From assembly GCA_001184405.1 (NCBI GenBank), contig LFMX01000015.1, positions 1 to 64,000 on the forward strand: DNA of 64,000 bases. The letters are read 5' to 3'. The position numbers and the translations under genes were made by a program. Below the pieces are notes generated by a model. That model saw nothing but the letters and a program-made list of their open reading frames with translations, was not told where the DNA came from and searched no databases. Shown one piece after another: positions 11,150-20,411 of the stretch. Source of the stretch: Candidatus Burkholderia humilis. GTDB lineage: Bacteria; Pseudomonadota; Gammaproteobacteria; Burkholderiales; Burkholderiaceae. Position 1 is the first letter of the stretch. Each line of letters starts with the position of its first letter.

Positions 11150-12172
11150 GTGTTCAGCTCCCTTTATCCGTTCGCGCGTTCGCATCTGTTCAAGATGGAC
11201 GCGGAAGACGCGCATCACCTGACGCTGCGCATGCTCGGCGCCGCCGGCCGCACGGGCGTCGCCAATCTGCTCGCCTCGCGCGGCCCCGATTCGCCCCGCA
11301 CCGTCATGGGCCTCACGTTCCGCAATCCCGTCGGGCTCGCGGCGGGACTCGACAAGGACGGCGCGTGCATCGACGGGCTCGCCGCGCTCGGCTTCGGTTT
11401 TATCGAAGTGGGCACGGTCACGCCGCGCGCGCAGGCGGGCAATCCGCGTCCGCGCATCTTTCGCCTGCCTGAGGCGAACGCGCTCATCAACCGGATGGGC
11501 TTCAACAATCACGGCGTCGATCAATTCGTCGCAAACGTGCAGGCGGCGCAGTATCGCGGCGTGCTGGGGCTGAATATCGGCAAGAACGCGGATACGCCGA
11601 TCGAGCGCGCCGCCGATGACTATCTGTACTGCCTCGAACGCGTCTATCCGTTCGCGAGCTATGTGACGATCAACATTTCGTCGCCGAACACGAAGAATCT
11701 GCGGCAGCTTCAGGGTGCGGGCGAACTCGATTCGCTGCTCGGCGCGCTGAAGGACAAGCAGGCACGGCTGTCCGATCTGCACGGCAAGCTCGTGCCGCTC
11801 GCGCTGAAGATCGCGCCCGATCTCGACGACAAGCAGATCAAATCGATCGCGGGCACGTTGCTGGCTCACAAGATCGACGGTGTGATCGCCACCAACACCA
11901 CGCTCTCGCGCACCGTCGTCACCGGTATGCCGCACGGCGACGAAGCGGGTGGATTGTCGGGCCGGCCGGTGTTCGATGCATCGAACGAAGTCATTCGCAA
12001 ACTGCGCGCGGAAGTCGGAACCGAAGTGCCGATCATCGGTGTCGGCGGAATTTTCTCGGGCGACGATGCCCGCGCGAAACTCGCGGCGGGTGCATCGCTC
12101 GTGCAGATTTATACGGGGCTGATTTATCGCGGACCGGCGCTCGTGAAGGAATGCGTCGAAGCGCTGGCCTGA
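11150..12172 (+). CDS. pyrD: Dihydroorotate dehydrogenase (quinone), class 2
   Basis: 340 residues with a GTG start at 11150 (read as Met, then [15 protein letters not shown]). The amphipathic N-terminal helix pair that contacts the membrane and quinone is present, which places it in class 2. It oxidises dihydroorotate to orotate with FMN in pyrimidine synthesis. Motifs: [34 protein letters not shown], the catalytic Ser in [11 protein letters not shown] near residue 178, and the FMN phosphate site [13 protein letters not shown], ending [12 protein letters not shown]. Intact; it closes the aat-bpt-pyrD group. Confidence 0.96.
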   Translation: MFSSLYPFARSHLFKMDAEDAHHLTLRMLGAAGRTGVANLLASRGPDSPRTVMGLTFRNPVGLAAGLDKDGACIDGLAALGFGFIEVGTVTPRAQAGNPRPRIFRLPEANALINRMGFNNHGVDQFVANVQAAQYRGVLGLNIGKNADTPIERAADDYLYCLERVYPFASYVTINISSPNTKNLRQLQGAGELDSLLGALKDKQARLSDLHGKLVPLALKIAPDLDDKQIKSIAGTLLAHKIDGVIATNTTLSRTVVTGMPHGDEAGGLSGRPVFDASNEVIRKLRAEVGTEVPIIGVGGIFSGDDARAKLAAGASLVQIYTGLIYRGPALVKECVEALA

Positions 12173-12196
12173 GCAATTTAGAAATAAGCAAACGAT

Positions 12197-12231
12197 ATGA
12201 CGCGGCGATTGCAATTTCACTATGATCGCCG
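12197..12231 (+). promoter_or_regulatory. Candidate promoter with overlapping dyad before the ABC importer
   Basis: A -10 like TATGAT (12221-12226) lies 18 bases after ATGACG (12197-12202), a 4/6 match to the -35 consensus. Perfect 7-bp arms CGGCGAT (12203-12209) and ATCGCCG (12225-12231) flank the spacer and run into the -10, a good position for a repressor or a 5' hairpin. No other promoter-like match is obvious in the 99-base gap. Confidence 0.42.
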
Positions 12232-12271
12232 TATCTAAAAAAATGCACTGCCCATCAAGAGGAAAACAACG

Positions 12272-13078
12272 ATGAAACTGTCCACGCTCAAGAAGCTCGT
12301 CGCCGCCAGCCTGATCGGCGCGGCATTCACCGCCGTCACGACCGCAGCGCACGCGGAAGACCTGCTCGATCAGGCCAAACAGCGCGGCACGCTGCGCATC
12401 GGTCTGGAAGGTACTTTCCCGCCGTTCAACTCGAAGGCGTCGAACGGCGAGCTGGTCGGCTTCGATGTCGATATCGCCAAGGCCGTCGCCACCAAGATGG
12501 GTCTGAAGCCCGAATTCGTGACGACGAAGTGGAGCGGCATCATCGCCAGTCTGCAGGCGGGCAAATTCGATGCGATCGTGAACCAGGTCGGCATCACCGA
12601 TGCGCGCAAGCAGACGCTCGATTTTTCGCCCGCGTACACGTACTCGTACTCGAACGCGCAGCTGATTCAGCGCAAGGACGATACGCGCGAATTCAAGTCG
12701 CTCAAGGAACTGAAGGGCAAGAAGCTGGGCGTCGCCCTCGGCACGAACTATATGGACATGGCGAAGGCCGTGCCGGGCGTCGATGTGAAGACGTATCCGG
12801 GCGCGCCGGAATATCTGCGTGATCTGGCCGCCGGCCGTCTGGATGCCGCGCTCAACGATTGCCTGATGCTCGCGTATCTGACGAAGAACTCGAACCTGCC
12901 GCTGCGTCCGGGCGCGAATGTCGGCGTGGGCAATCCGTCGGGCATTCCGTTCAAGAAGGGCAATCCGAAGTTCGCGAAGGCCATCGACGACGCCATGACG
13001 CAGCTCGAAGCCGATGGCACGTTCACGAAGATTTCGAACAAGTGGTTCGGCATCGACGTGACGAAGCCGGCGAAGTAA
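12272..13078 (+). CDS. Polar amino-acid ABC transporter substrate-binding protein (cystine-type)
   Basis: 268 residues. A signal peptide covers residues 1-29 (KKLVAASLIGAAFTAV, cleavage after AHA). The mature protein is a two-lobed SBP_bac_3 fold: GTLRIGLEGTFPPFNSK, GELVGFDVDIAKAVA, IIASLQAGKFDAIVNQVG, RKQTLDFSPAYTYS, and GVALGTNYMD. The pattern is closest to the cystine-binding TcyA/FliY group, but ligand cannot be fixed by eye. AAGAGG lies 9 bases before the ATG. A strong terminator separates it from the permease gene, as is common where the binding protein is needed in excess. No ATPase gene is found in the window. Confidence 0.9.
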   Translation: MKLSTLKKLVAASLIGAAFTAVTTAAHAEDLLDQAKQRGTLRIGLEGTFPPFNSKASNGELVGFDVDIAKAVATKMGLKPEFVTTKWSGIIASLQAGKFDAIVNQVGITDARKQTLDFSPAYTYSYSNAQLIQRKDDTREFKSLKELKGKKLGVALGTNYMDMAKAVPGVDVKTYPGAPEYLRDLAAGRLDAALNDCLMLAYLTKNSNLPLRPGANVGVGNPSGIPFKKGNPKFAKAIDDAMTQLEADGTFTKISNKWFGIDVTKPAK

Positions 13079-13100
13079 GGCGCTTGCCATTCAATGCGAC

Positions 13101-13138
13101 GGGCGGCACCGTTGAGCGGTGCCGCCCTTCTCTTTTTC
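13101..13138 (+). terminator. Strong terminator between binding protein and permease
   Basis: GGGCGGCACCG (13101-13111) and CGGTGCCGCCC (13117-13127) make a perfect 11-bp stem with a 5-base loop, followed by a T-rich run. It would limit read-through into the permease. Confidence 0.88.
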
Positions 13139-13192
13139 GTGCGCGGTTTATGATATCGTGATTATTTCGCTTGCGCATTGAGTTTCGCTTCT

Positions 13193-13851
13193 ATGTCCAC
13201 CACTTCCCTGCTCGTTGAATCCGCGCCCGTGCTGGCGCAAGGCGCGCTTCTGACGATCAAGTTCGCGCTCTTTTCGATGTTCTTCGGCCTGATCGCGGCC
13301 GTCGTGCTGGCGTTGATGGGCATCAGCCAGAACGCGCGCTCGTCGCGATCGGACGCGCCTATGTCAGCGTGATGCGCGGCACGCCGCTGCTCGTGCAGAT
13401 CTTCGTGATCTACTACGGCTTGCCGAGCATCGGCATTTCGCTGGAGCCGACGCCTGCGGGCATGATCGCGCTGTCGGCGAATGTGGCGGCGTATCTGTCG
13501 GAAAGCATGCGCGGCGCGATTCTGGGCATTCCGAGCGGTCAATGGCTCGCGGCTTACAGTCTCGGTTTGTCGCGCAATCAGACGCTGCGGTATGTGATCG
13601 GGCCGCAAGCGTTGCGTATCGCGGTGCCGAGTCCGTCGAACAGTCTGATCAGTTTGATCAAGGATACGTCGCTGGTTTCGGTCATCACCGTGATCGAACT
13701 GTTGCGCAGCGCGCAGGAAGTGATTGCGTCGACGTATCAGCCCTTGCCGCTCTATCTCGCGGCAGCGTTCATGTATTGGGTGCTGTGCAGCGTGCTCGAA
13801 TTCGTGCAGCGCAGATTCGAGCGACGACTCGCATTGCCGGGACGACATTGA
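13193..13851 (+). pseudogene. Amino-acid ABC transporter permease, frameshifted
   Basis: About 220 residues when read across one break. The first frame (ATG 13193, MSTTSLLVESAPVLAQG) carries the first membrane segment; near 13340 a base is lost, and the rest continues in another frame with the AALVAIGRAYVSVMRGTPLLVQ region, then SESMRGAILGIPSGQWLAAYSLGL, the EAA loop that docks on the ATPase, and QALRIAVPSPSNSLISLIKDTSLVSVI. This is a HisM/TcyB type permease that pairs with the preceding binding protein. The third gene of such operons (ATPase) is absent: a terminator follows four bases after the stop. Either another ATPase is shared or the system is dead. Confidence 0.86.
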
Positions 13852-13854
13852 ACG

Positions 13855-13881
13855 AAAGGCCGCTGCGTGCGGCCTTTTTTT
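13855..13881 (+). terminator. Terminator after the ABC permease
   Basis: AAAGGCCGC (13855-13863) and GCGGCCTTT (13869-13877) form a 9-bp stem with a TGCGT loop and a T7 run. It also faces the convergent oxidoreductase gene. Confidence 0.87.
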
Positions 13882-13884
13882 GCG

Positions 13885-14907
13885 TCAGTCGGTCTCGAAC
13901 GGAAAGCGCAGTTTCAGATCGCGGCGCGCGGCATCGATGATGGCGATCATGCGCATCGACATCGCGTGGGACATGATCGGACTTTCGGTTGCACCTGCGC
14001 GCAGCAGTTCGCAGAAGTGCGCGGTTTCGTAGTTGAGCCCGCCGCCCGTGAACGGCTCGTCGAGCTCGACCTTGCGTCCGTCCGTATACGCGATGGTTGC
14101 ACGCACCGGGTTGCACCAGTTCGCTTCGATGACGACGGTGCCGAGCGTGCCGCCGATGAGCGCATCGCCACGGCCTTGCAGATCGAGCCCGCAGAAAAGC
14201 TGCGCGATGCCGCGTTCGTGACGCACATTGAGGCTCGCGAACACATCCACGCCTGTGCTGCCCAATCGGCCGATGGTCTGCACATCGAGCGCTTCGCCCA
14301 ACCAGTCCACCGCGAGAAAAGCCTCGTAAATGCCGATGTCGAGCAGCGCGCCGCCGCCCGCTTCCATCGAAAACGACGGATAATCGAGCGGCACATTGGC
14401 CATCGAGCAGCCCGCGCGCACGAGTCCGATTTCGCCGATCGGATCGCTCGCGAAATGCTCGCGCAAGCGGCGATACAGCGGATAGAAAGGCGGCTTCATC
14501 GCTTCCATGAAAAGCAGCTTCGCGTCGCGCGCGACATCGATCATGCTTTGCAAGGCGCGCGCATTCACGGCGGCGGACTTTTCGCACAGCACGTGTTTTC
14601 CGGCGGCGAACGCGCGCAATGCGTATTCCGGATGGCTGTTCTGCAAGGTCGCGATGTAAAGCGCGTCGATGTGCTCGAGCAGCGTGTCGAAGTCATCGAA
14701 GGCGCGGGCGTTGAAAGCATCGGCGAGCGCATGCGTGGGTTCCGTGCGCCGCGACCACACACCCGCGAGTTGTGCGCCCTCGACATGCGCGAGGCTTTGC
14801 GCAAAACGCCGCGCGATATTGCCTGCGCCCACGATGCCCCAGCGAATCGTCTGCGGCCTGTTCGTATCGATCAAGGAAATCTCCTGCGATGTGTTCGTGC
14901 GACACAT
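13885..14907 (-). CDS. Gfo/Idh/MocA-family NAD(P)-dependent oxidoreductase
   Basis: 340 residues from the ATG at 14907. The N-terminal Rossmann fold begins IRWGIVGAGNIARRFAQS; the family's EKP-type catalytic lysine is in GKHVLCEKSAAVN (Ser in place of Pro). The C-terminal half is the mixed beta-sheet substrate domain with GGGALLDIGIY, the usual GGGxxxDxGxH/Y block. Enzymes of this family oxidise or isomerise sugars, inositols or bile-pigment-like substrates; substrate unknown here. The neighbouring GntR regulator (same strand, upstream) may control it. Intact. A frame extending to 15210 only overlaps the regulator gene and was not used. Confidence 0.88.
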   Translation of the reverse strand: MCRTNTSQEISLIDTNRPQTIRWGIVGAGNIARRFAQSLAHVEGAQLAGVWSRRTEPTHALADAFNARAFDDFDTLLEHIDALYIATLQNSHPEYALRAFAAGKHVLCEKSAAVNARALQSMIDVARDAKLLFMEAMKPPFYPLYRRLREHFASDPIGEIGLVRAGCSMANVPLDYPSFSMEAGGGALLDIGIYEAFLAVDWLGEALDVQTIGRLGSTGVDVFASLNVRHERGIAQLFCGLDLQGRGDALIGGTLGTVVIEANWCNPVRATIAYTDGRKVELDEPFTGGGLNYETAHFCELLRAGATESPIMSHAMSMRMIAIIDAARRDLKLRFPFETD

Positions 14908-14954
14908 TGTGCCTGATCGCGTCGAACGCCGAACTCGCAGGAGGCAAAAATGAC

Positions 14955-14980
14955 GAAAGCCGGGTGTGTCCCGGCTTTTC
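14955..14980 (-). terminator. Terminator of the GntR gene
   Basis: GAAAGCCGGG (14955-14964) and CCCGGCTTTTC (14970-14980) form a 10-bp stem with a TGTGT loop. On the minus strand it lies 19 bases after the GntR stop and is followed by CGTCATTTTT. Confidence 0.72.
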
Positions 14981-14998
14981 GCATTACAGCAATTGCAC

Positions 14999-15757
14999 TC
15001 AGGCGCCCGCGGACTCGTTGATATTCGTCGGCGGCGGCGCGGGTTGCGGGCTCGTGCGCTCCAGAGAAAACGCGCGGCCGACTTCTTCCGCCGCGAGGTC
15101 GACGAGTTCGCGCGTCGCGCTTTCAGCGGCCGACGGATCTTTCGCTTCGATCGCTTCGACGACTTTGCGCTGCGCGGCAAGCGTGGCTTCACGCACGGAC
15201 TCGATGCCATCGACGATCGGATTCACCGTCACCAGTGCGCCGCGCACGATTGCTGTCATCTGGCGAAAGAATTGGTTGCCGCTGGCGGCAACGATGCGCG
15301 TGTGCAGCACTTCGTCCGCTGCCTGATATTCTGGCTCGCCCACTTGCAAACGCGTGAGCGCTTCGAAGGCATCGCGGATGCCGGAGATTTCGTCGGGCGT
15401 CGCGCGTGCAGCAGCCAAGGCAGCGGCGCGCGGTTCGATCAGCATGCGGAATTCGATTACATCGCGCAGAAAGGTCTGATCGGGTTTTGCGCGAAAACGC
15501 CAGCTCACCACGTCTTCGTCGATGAGACGCCAATCGCTCATCGGACAGATCCACGTACCCGTCTTGGGCCACACGTCCAGCATATGCCGCGCGAGCAGCA
15601 TGGAGAGCGCCTCGCGCATCACGGTGCGGCTCACGTCGAACTCTTTCGAGAGAATGTCTTGCGGCGGCAGTATCGCGCCATATTTCTGCTCGACGATTCC
15701 GGAGACGAGTCCGTCCATGACTTTCGCCACCAGCGATCGCTCTTTGTTTTCATCCAT
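14999..15757 (-). CDS. GntR-family (FadR/FCD subfamily) transcriptional regulator
   Basis: 252 residues. I chose the ATG at 15757 because GGGGAGAAG precedes it by 5 bases and MDENKERSLVAKVMDGLVSG is a normal start; the frame remains open to 15856. Residues 8-75 form the winged helix (LPPQDILSKEFDVSRTVMREALSM split over the recognition helix), followed by the helical FCD effector domain with the metal-binding Asp/His pattern (DVIEFRMLIEP, HTRIVAASGN). Such proteins respond to sugar acids or organic acids. A Pro/Asn-rich tail ends the protein. Intact; the Gfo/Idh oxidoreductase just downstream is a likely target. Confidence 0.88.
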   Translation of the reverse strand: MDENKERSLVAKVMDGLVSGIVEQKYGAILPPQDILSKEFDVSRTVMREALSMLLARHMLDVWPKTGTWICPMSDWRLIDEDVVSWRFRAKPDQTFLRDVIEFRMLIEPRAAALAAARATPDEISGIRDAFEALTRLQVGEPEYQAADEVLHTRIVAASGNQFFRQMTAIVRGALVTVNPIVDGIESVREATLAAQRKVVEAIEAKDPSAAESATRELVDLAAEEVGRAFSLERTSPQPAPPPTNINESAGA

Positions 15758-15907
15758 CTCGCTTCTCCCCTTTCCGCCTGTCCGTAGCCCGTGTGTGTAC
15801 TCGCTCCCGCACCGCTCTCGCAAATCCCCTTGCGACAAGGCACAACGACTTCCCAACAGGTCGATTCGTCATCCTTGATACGTTCGTCTTCGCTGCCGTG
15901 AAAACCA

Positions 15908-15924
15908 GTTAGGAAATTCCTGAC
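15908..15924. promoter_or_regulatory. Palindrome upstream of the GntR gene, in a 466-base intergenic gap
   Basis: GTxAGGAAATTCCTxAC is a near-perfect 17-base palindrome about 150 bases before the GntR start and could be an operator. The rest of the gap (15758-16223) holds no reading frame with family character. Confidence 0.28.
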
Positions 15925-16223
15925 AGGGTATTCCCTTTGAACTATTCCCTTCAAAGCCTTCAGCGGACAACGCGTTGTTTTTACCGCTTTGCTCGCGCGC
16001 TTTCGCGCTTGCGGCGCGAGCTTAACAATTGCGATCCGTGATTCAAGGACCGCTCATGAATTGCATTTGAGCAAGCAACTCGTATGCTTTCTGTGCGCAT
16101 TCGAACGCTCGACCGATGCCATCGCCCTTTTGTATGACCCGAGCCTGTAATAAAGGGTATGAATCTTTCAGTTCGGCCATCTTTCATTCTGGCCGTAGAT
16201 TTAAGGCTTTTTTCGCGATTCAC

Positions 16224-17375
16224 TTACACCGCGCCATCCGGTGCGCGGGTGCGGCGTGCATCGATGCGCATTTGCCGGATGCGCATCGACTCGCGTTCGG
16301 CGAGCGTGTGCTGATACACCGGCCATGTATTCGCTGCCGACGCGTTCGACGGACAGCGTCTGCAAATTCTGCTGCGCGCGTGCGGCGAGCTGACCGCGCG
16401 CTTGCGAATCGAGCAGCAGCCAGCGCAGCTTCGCCGCGATCTGCACGATATCCGCCATCCTCGACGAGCACGCCGGCCGCGCCGCCATCGAGCAATTCGG
16501 GAATGCCGCCCACGCGCGTCGCGACGATTGCGCAGCCCGCTTCGCGCGCCTCGGCGATCACGAGCGGGCACGGATCCTGGCGCGATATCAGCGCGAATAT
16601 ATCGGCGCTCGCGAGATACGCGCGCGGGTCCGCGACGAAGCCCGTGAATGCACGTAAGGCGCGCCGCCGAGTTCGACTGCGAGCGCTTCCATCGCGGCGC
16701 GATCGGGTCCGTCACCGACGAGATAGAGATTCGGCTCGGGCATGAATTAGCGTTCATGCGTGGATTGCTCGCGCACGAGCGCAAACGCTTGCAACAGCTC
16801 TGCAATTCCTTTTCGTCGATACATCCCCGCCTCGCACACGATATTCGGATGCTTCAGACGCACCGCGCGCGCGGCCGGACGGCAGATGAGGCGCGGCACA
16901 CCCACCGCGCCATTGAGCACGACCGAAAGCCGCTCCGAGCCGATTCCACGCTCCTGCAGCGTCTTCGCGACCGCGTGACTCACGCGACCATGCGATCGCC
17001 CGCGCGCACCAGCGATGTGCTCTTCTGCAGTTCGTGATGCACCGTGGTGACGAGCGCGAAGCGCCGCCGCATGCTGCCGAAGCGCGAGATCAGCGCGCCG
17101 GTCATCATGTGCGCATGGACGATATCCGGATGGAATCGATCGATGAGACGATTGAAGCCCGCGATCATCGACGGCACGCGCCAGGGCTGACGCGACTGCT
17201 GCAGCGGAATATGCGTGATGCCGTGCCGCCGCAAAAGCGGCTCGAACCCGCCGCCGGACGAGGCCACCACCACGTCCTGACCCATGCGCGCCTGCGCACA
17301 GGCAAGGTCGACCATCATGTTGACGGTGCCGTTGCCGATCGTTTGCGCGTGGTTGGCGAGGTGGACTATTCGCAT
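16224..17375 (-). pseudogene. GT4-family glycosyltransferase, multiply frameshifted
   Basis: About 380 residues recoverable from three frames. The start MRIVHLANHAQTIGNG (ATG 17375), the donor-independent half with PDIVHAHMMTGALISRFG and LVTTVHHELQKSTSLV, and the C-terminal GT4 half with LYLVGDGPDR, a VGGIPELLDGGAAGVLV block (the nucleotide-sugar site with its Glu) and a C-terminal helix are all recognisable. At least four one-base breaks interrupt it (near 16980, 16745, 16640 and 16450). Such enzymes add sugars to lipid-linked or exopolysaccharide precursors. The Crp-like regulator and wcaJ-like fragment 3 kb away suggest the remains of an exopolysaccharide locus, but this is inference. Confidence 0.76.
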
Positions 17376-17479
17376 GAAAGAAGCAGGTTGCACGCAGACC
17401 GTCGCTTGAGTTCGGGTCTGCGTGATATCGCGATGATGGGGCGCGCCGTGTTTTCAAGGTCCGGCGTCAAGACGGATGT

Positions 17480-17999
17480 TTAAAGCAATTCGAACGTGTT
17501 CGCGGATGCCTGGCTCACCATCGGCTCGCGTGACGACTGTCGGCTCTGGCTCTTTCTCGTCAGACCGATGTACGGCATGCCGTGTTCGAGAAACGGCGCT
17601 TCCGTCTTGCGAAAACCGAATGCTTCGTAAAAGCCGCGCAGACTCACGGGCGCGGTCAGGCGCACGCCGCGTCCCGGCCAGCGTTCGGCGGCGACTGCCA
17701 GCACGCGTTCGATCAGCACATACGCGGTGCCATCGCCACGGCGTAACGGACTCGTCAGAATCTTGTCGACGACCACTTCGGGATCTTCCGCATCGCCCTC
17801 GTGAATGCGGGCATACGCAAGCACTGGCATCGCGCGGCTCATGTCTTCGGTCGCGAATACGTGAACGCCGGTTTCGTCGCGTCCGTCGGGATCGAGATGC
17901 ACATGAAACTGCTCGACGACGAACAACTCACTGCGCGCGCAGAATCAGGTAAAGCTCACGCGCAGTGAGTTGTTCGAAATCCAGGGTTTTCCAGTTCAT
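17480..17999 (-). pseudogene. ElaA-like GNAT acetyltransferase, frameshifted
   Basis: About 172 residues read across one frameshift. It begins MNWKTLDFEQLTARELYLIL (ATG 17999) and, after one extra base near 17941, continues SELFVVEQFHVHLDPDGRDE, then the acetyl-CoA site VLAYARIHEGD and RRGDGTAYVLIERVLA, and GFYEAFGFRKTEAPFLEHGMPYIGL. ElaA-type GNAT proteins are cytosolic N-acetyltransferases of unknown substrate. The frameshift sits exactly in one arm of an 18-bp perfect inverted repeat. Apart from that, the coding sequence is clean. Confidence 0.77.
17920..17976. repeat. 18-bp perfect inverted repeat inside the acetyltransferase gene
   Basis: CGAACAACTCACTGCGCG (17920-17937) is the exact reverse complement of 17959-17976, separated by 21 bases. 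It lies in codons near the start of the gene, which is unusual for a protein-coding region. Confidence 0.9.
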
Positions 18000-18417
18000 T
18001 ATTGTTCTCCACGCGTGGGGCAGGCTCGCAGCCCGCATTACGACGATTCAACGTTACGTCCTGCCCCGCCAAGATTCCGTGCGGCATCGCACCGACGATC
18101 AAGCTTGCGGCCCCGTCAAATAGGGCTCACCACACGAAGCCGCGTCTCGGGGAAAAGACGCCTTTGACCAAGAAAACGCCATGAAGTGCCCACTTTCATG
18201 CTCTGTTCGCGCCGGCCGCTCGCGCGACGATCATGCATGCCTTGCGCAACATTTGGCCTCGTCATGGTTTGAATAGCGCTCGCGTCATTCGGCACCTTCA
18301 TGGGAAAATCACAATGCATACTGCCATCGCACGCGAACCTGGCGCACGTATAACCACACTTTCGCGCAGCACTGCACGCGGTATCGGACGCAAGCCCTTT
18401 CTGTCCGAGGTAACGGT
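18000..18417. other. Intergenic region, no supported gene
   Basis: No reading frame with family character was seen. A short frame (from an ATG at about 18308) ends in TGA that overlaps the next ATG (ATGA at 18418), which could be the tail of a lost upstream gene, but its sequence was not recognised. Confidence 0.4.
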
Positions 18418-19457
18418 ATGAGCGCGTTCCACACCAACGGTGTGACGAGTTCCGGAGCGAGCCGTTCGTGCGTCGTATCGCTCCGATCCTTTACGCATGC
18501 GCGCACGGCGTCATCATGCGCATGCGCTGCATCGCGGAGAGCGCATCTGGTCCGATGGCGACGGTCTCGTCGATCTATGATCGAGCTGTTGCACGGCAAT
18601 GGCTTCGAGCCGCGCGCCGCGCTCGCGTTCAGCGTCGCGCAGGATTTCGAGGACGATCAATTCACGCTGGACCGCATGCCGCCCGAGGACATCGAAAAGC
18701 TGTATGGCACTGCAAGTGCAGGCGCCTTCCGTATTCGATTCGCTCGAAGATCGCGCGCTCGTGCAAGTGCGTCGCGGCAATACCGTGCTCGTTGAAGTCG
18801 ATGCGTTTTTCTTGCCCGATACTCGCGCAAGCGCATATCACCGTGAGCATGCGAAGATGACCATCGGTATCGATGTGATCGATCCGCATGCGCGACGTAT
18901 CGGCTATTTTCATCACACGGGTTATCACCTGCTCGATGGCGATAACTACGATGGCGTGCTCAAACCCGACGCCGCCGCGCATTCCGCCGATCATCACGCG
19001 CTCTTTCCGCATGCGGAATTCGTCAAACGCGTACGCGATGCACTCACGGGTACACCGCTCGCGGAGGTATCGGCCGATCTGTTGTGCGCGCATCTGTTGC
19101 GGCGTCCCTTGCACAATCCGGTCACGCTATATCGCGCCACGTTTCCCGCACATGTCGATACGATGCTCGAACGCGGCGCGCATTACGCGCAACTGTATGC
19201 GTTTAACGTGATGCGACAGCTCAGCGTGAACTTCGAATTGCTCGCTCACTATCTGCAGTGGATGTGCGAGCAAGGCTTCGATATTCCGGTGCAGACATAC
19301 CAGCGCACGCAAGATCGCAAGCGAAGTGATGGTCCTGCAATGCCGTCTTGCACGCGCGCTATCGCGCGGCAAACGCGAACTGTGCGAAGCATCCTTCGAC
19401 GTGCTCGAAGATGCATACGACCGCGTTGTGCCACCACTTGCGAAAATCGTCTGTTGA
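18418..19457 (+). pseudogene. DUF1839-family protein, multiply frameshifted
   Basis: About 340 residues recoverable. After a start FHTNGVTSSGAS, family blocks appear in shifting frames: GERIWSDGDGLVDLWIELLHG, FEPRAALAFSVAQDFEDDQFT, then a long clean stretch with NTVLVEVDAFFLPDTRASAYH, KMTIGIDVIDPHARRIGYFHHTGYHLLDGDNYD, and an end LEDAYDRVVPPLAKIVC with TGA at 19455-19457. Breaks are seen near 18500, 18585 (CTATGATC lacks one G), 18700 and 19310. DUF1839 proteins are often encoded beside stand-alone amino acid:[carrier protein] ligases; neither ligase nor carrier protein is recognisable here. Biochemical role unknown. Confidence 0.72.
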
Positions 19458-20411
19458 TCATTTCATTGGGCGACGTGCACGGTATCGGCATTCAATCGTC
19501 CGAAACGCAAGCACATGTTCACCTCTCCGATGTTTTCGTTTTTAGCCCTGTTTTTAAGGGCCTTTTAATACATCGTGCCTACGCAGCACATGTGACGTGA
19601 TGATGTCCTCACGCGTTTCGCTTGCGTTCGCAATCGTTCGATTTGCATCGTCTATCGACGTGATTTTGAGAAGCAAACGTTTTACATCAACAGCGCGTTT
19701 CCAAGCGTTTGTCAGCGTAATGCGCGGTCCGACACATGTGCCATGTAGGCGACGCTTGCCTGAAGCCTCAAGATCTGATGCATCCGGCTGAGCCACAACG
19801 CACGCGGAACGCTTAAATAAAGACTCCAACGTAACGCTTTAACGTTTGCGGCATACCTTTGGGACCATGCGATGTAGGCGCGCGATGCCCCGGCCCGCAA
19901 GACATCGAGAAGCATCGAACCCGTCCGGAACGAAAGTGCCTTTATTTAGGGTCTCAAAGCGATGAACACAAATGAATCAATTTCGAAACTCCCTACGAAA
20001 GTAGGGGTCCTGTCGAAGGAATGTCGTGGCGTGAGGCTTATCGCACGGTAGCGAAACATGCCCGAACCTTCGTAGGGGGATTGCGCTGACGATACGAACC
20101 CGGGTCCGCAAAGATTCTTTAGACCAGCAATGTTCAATACTGAAACAAAAATGAAGCGCTGCACTGCATCACGCATGGACCCTGCTCATAAGGGGCCCAC
20201 CGGTGCTGCAATTGCGCGTTATGGCACAGTCCTCGCTATTAGAGAAGCGCAGCCTGACTCACGCACACTACCAAAATAACTCACGTGTACCGAACTGCTA
20301 CGGGGCTGGGATGAAACGCTTCTCGATAGGCCGCTTGCGGTGTAAATCGAACGCTCATGCCAGTAAATATAAAAGTGAAGCGCAACGCGCGACGTTACGA
20401 GAGATCAAATC
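19458..20411. other. 954-base gene-free region before the Crp-like regulator
   Basis: Lower in GC than the flanks and without a convincing frame. A weak hairpin GCCCT/AGGGC followed by CTTTT at 19545-19566 may end DUF1839 transcription. A hairpin at 19991-20006 is listed apart. The length suggests a regulatory region or a scar of deleted genes. Confidence 0.45.
19991..20006. repeat. Small GNRA-capped hairpin
   Basis: CCCTAC and GTAGGG enclose GAAA, a stable tetraloop. The sequence TTCGTAGGG recurs about 70 bases on (20069-20078). Role unknown. Confidence 0.45.

Noticed and set aside
11117..13090. 657-residue minus-strand frame spanning pyrD and the binding protein gene
   Set aside because: It crosses two intact recognised genes and their intergenic region with shadow-like composition.
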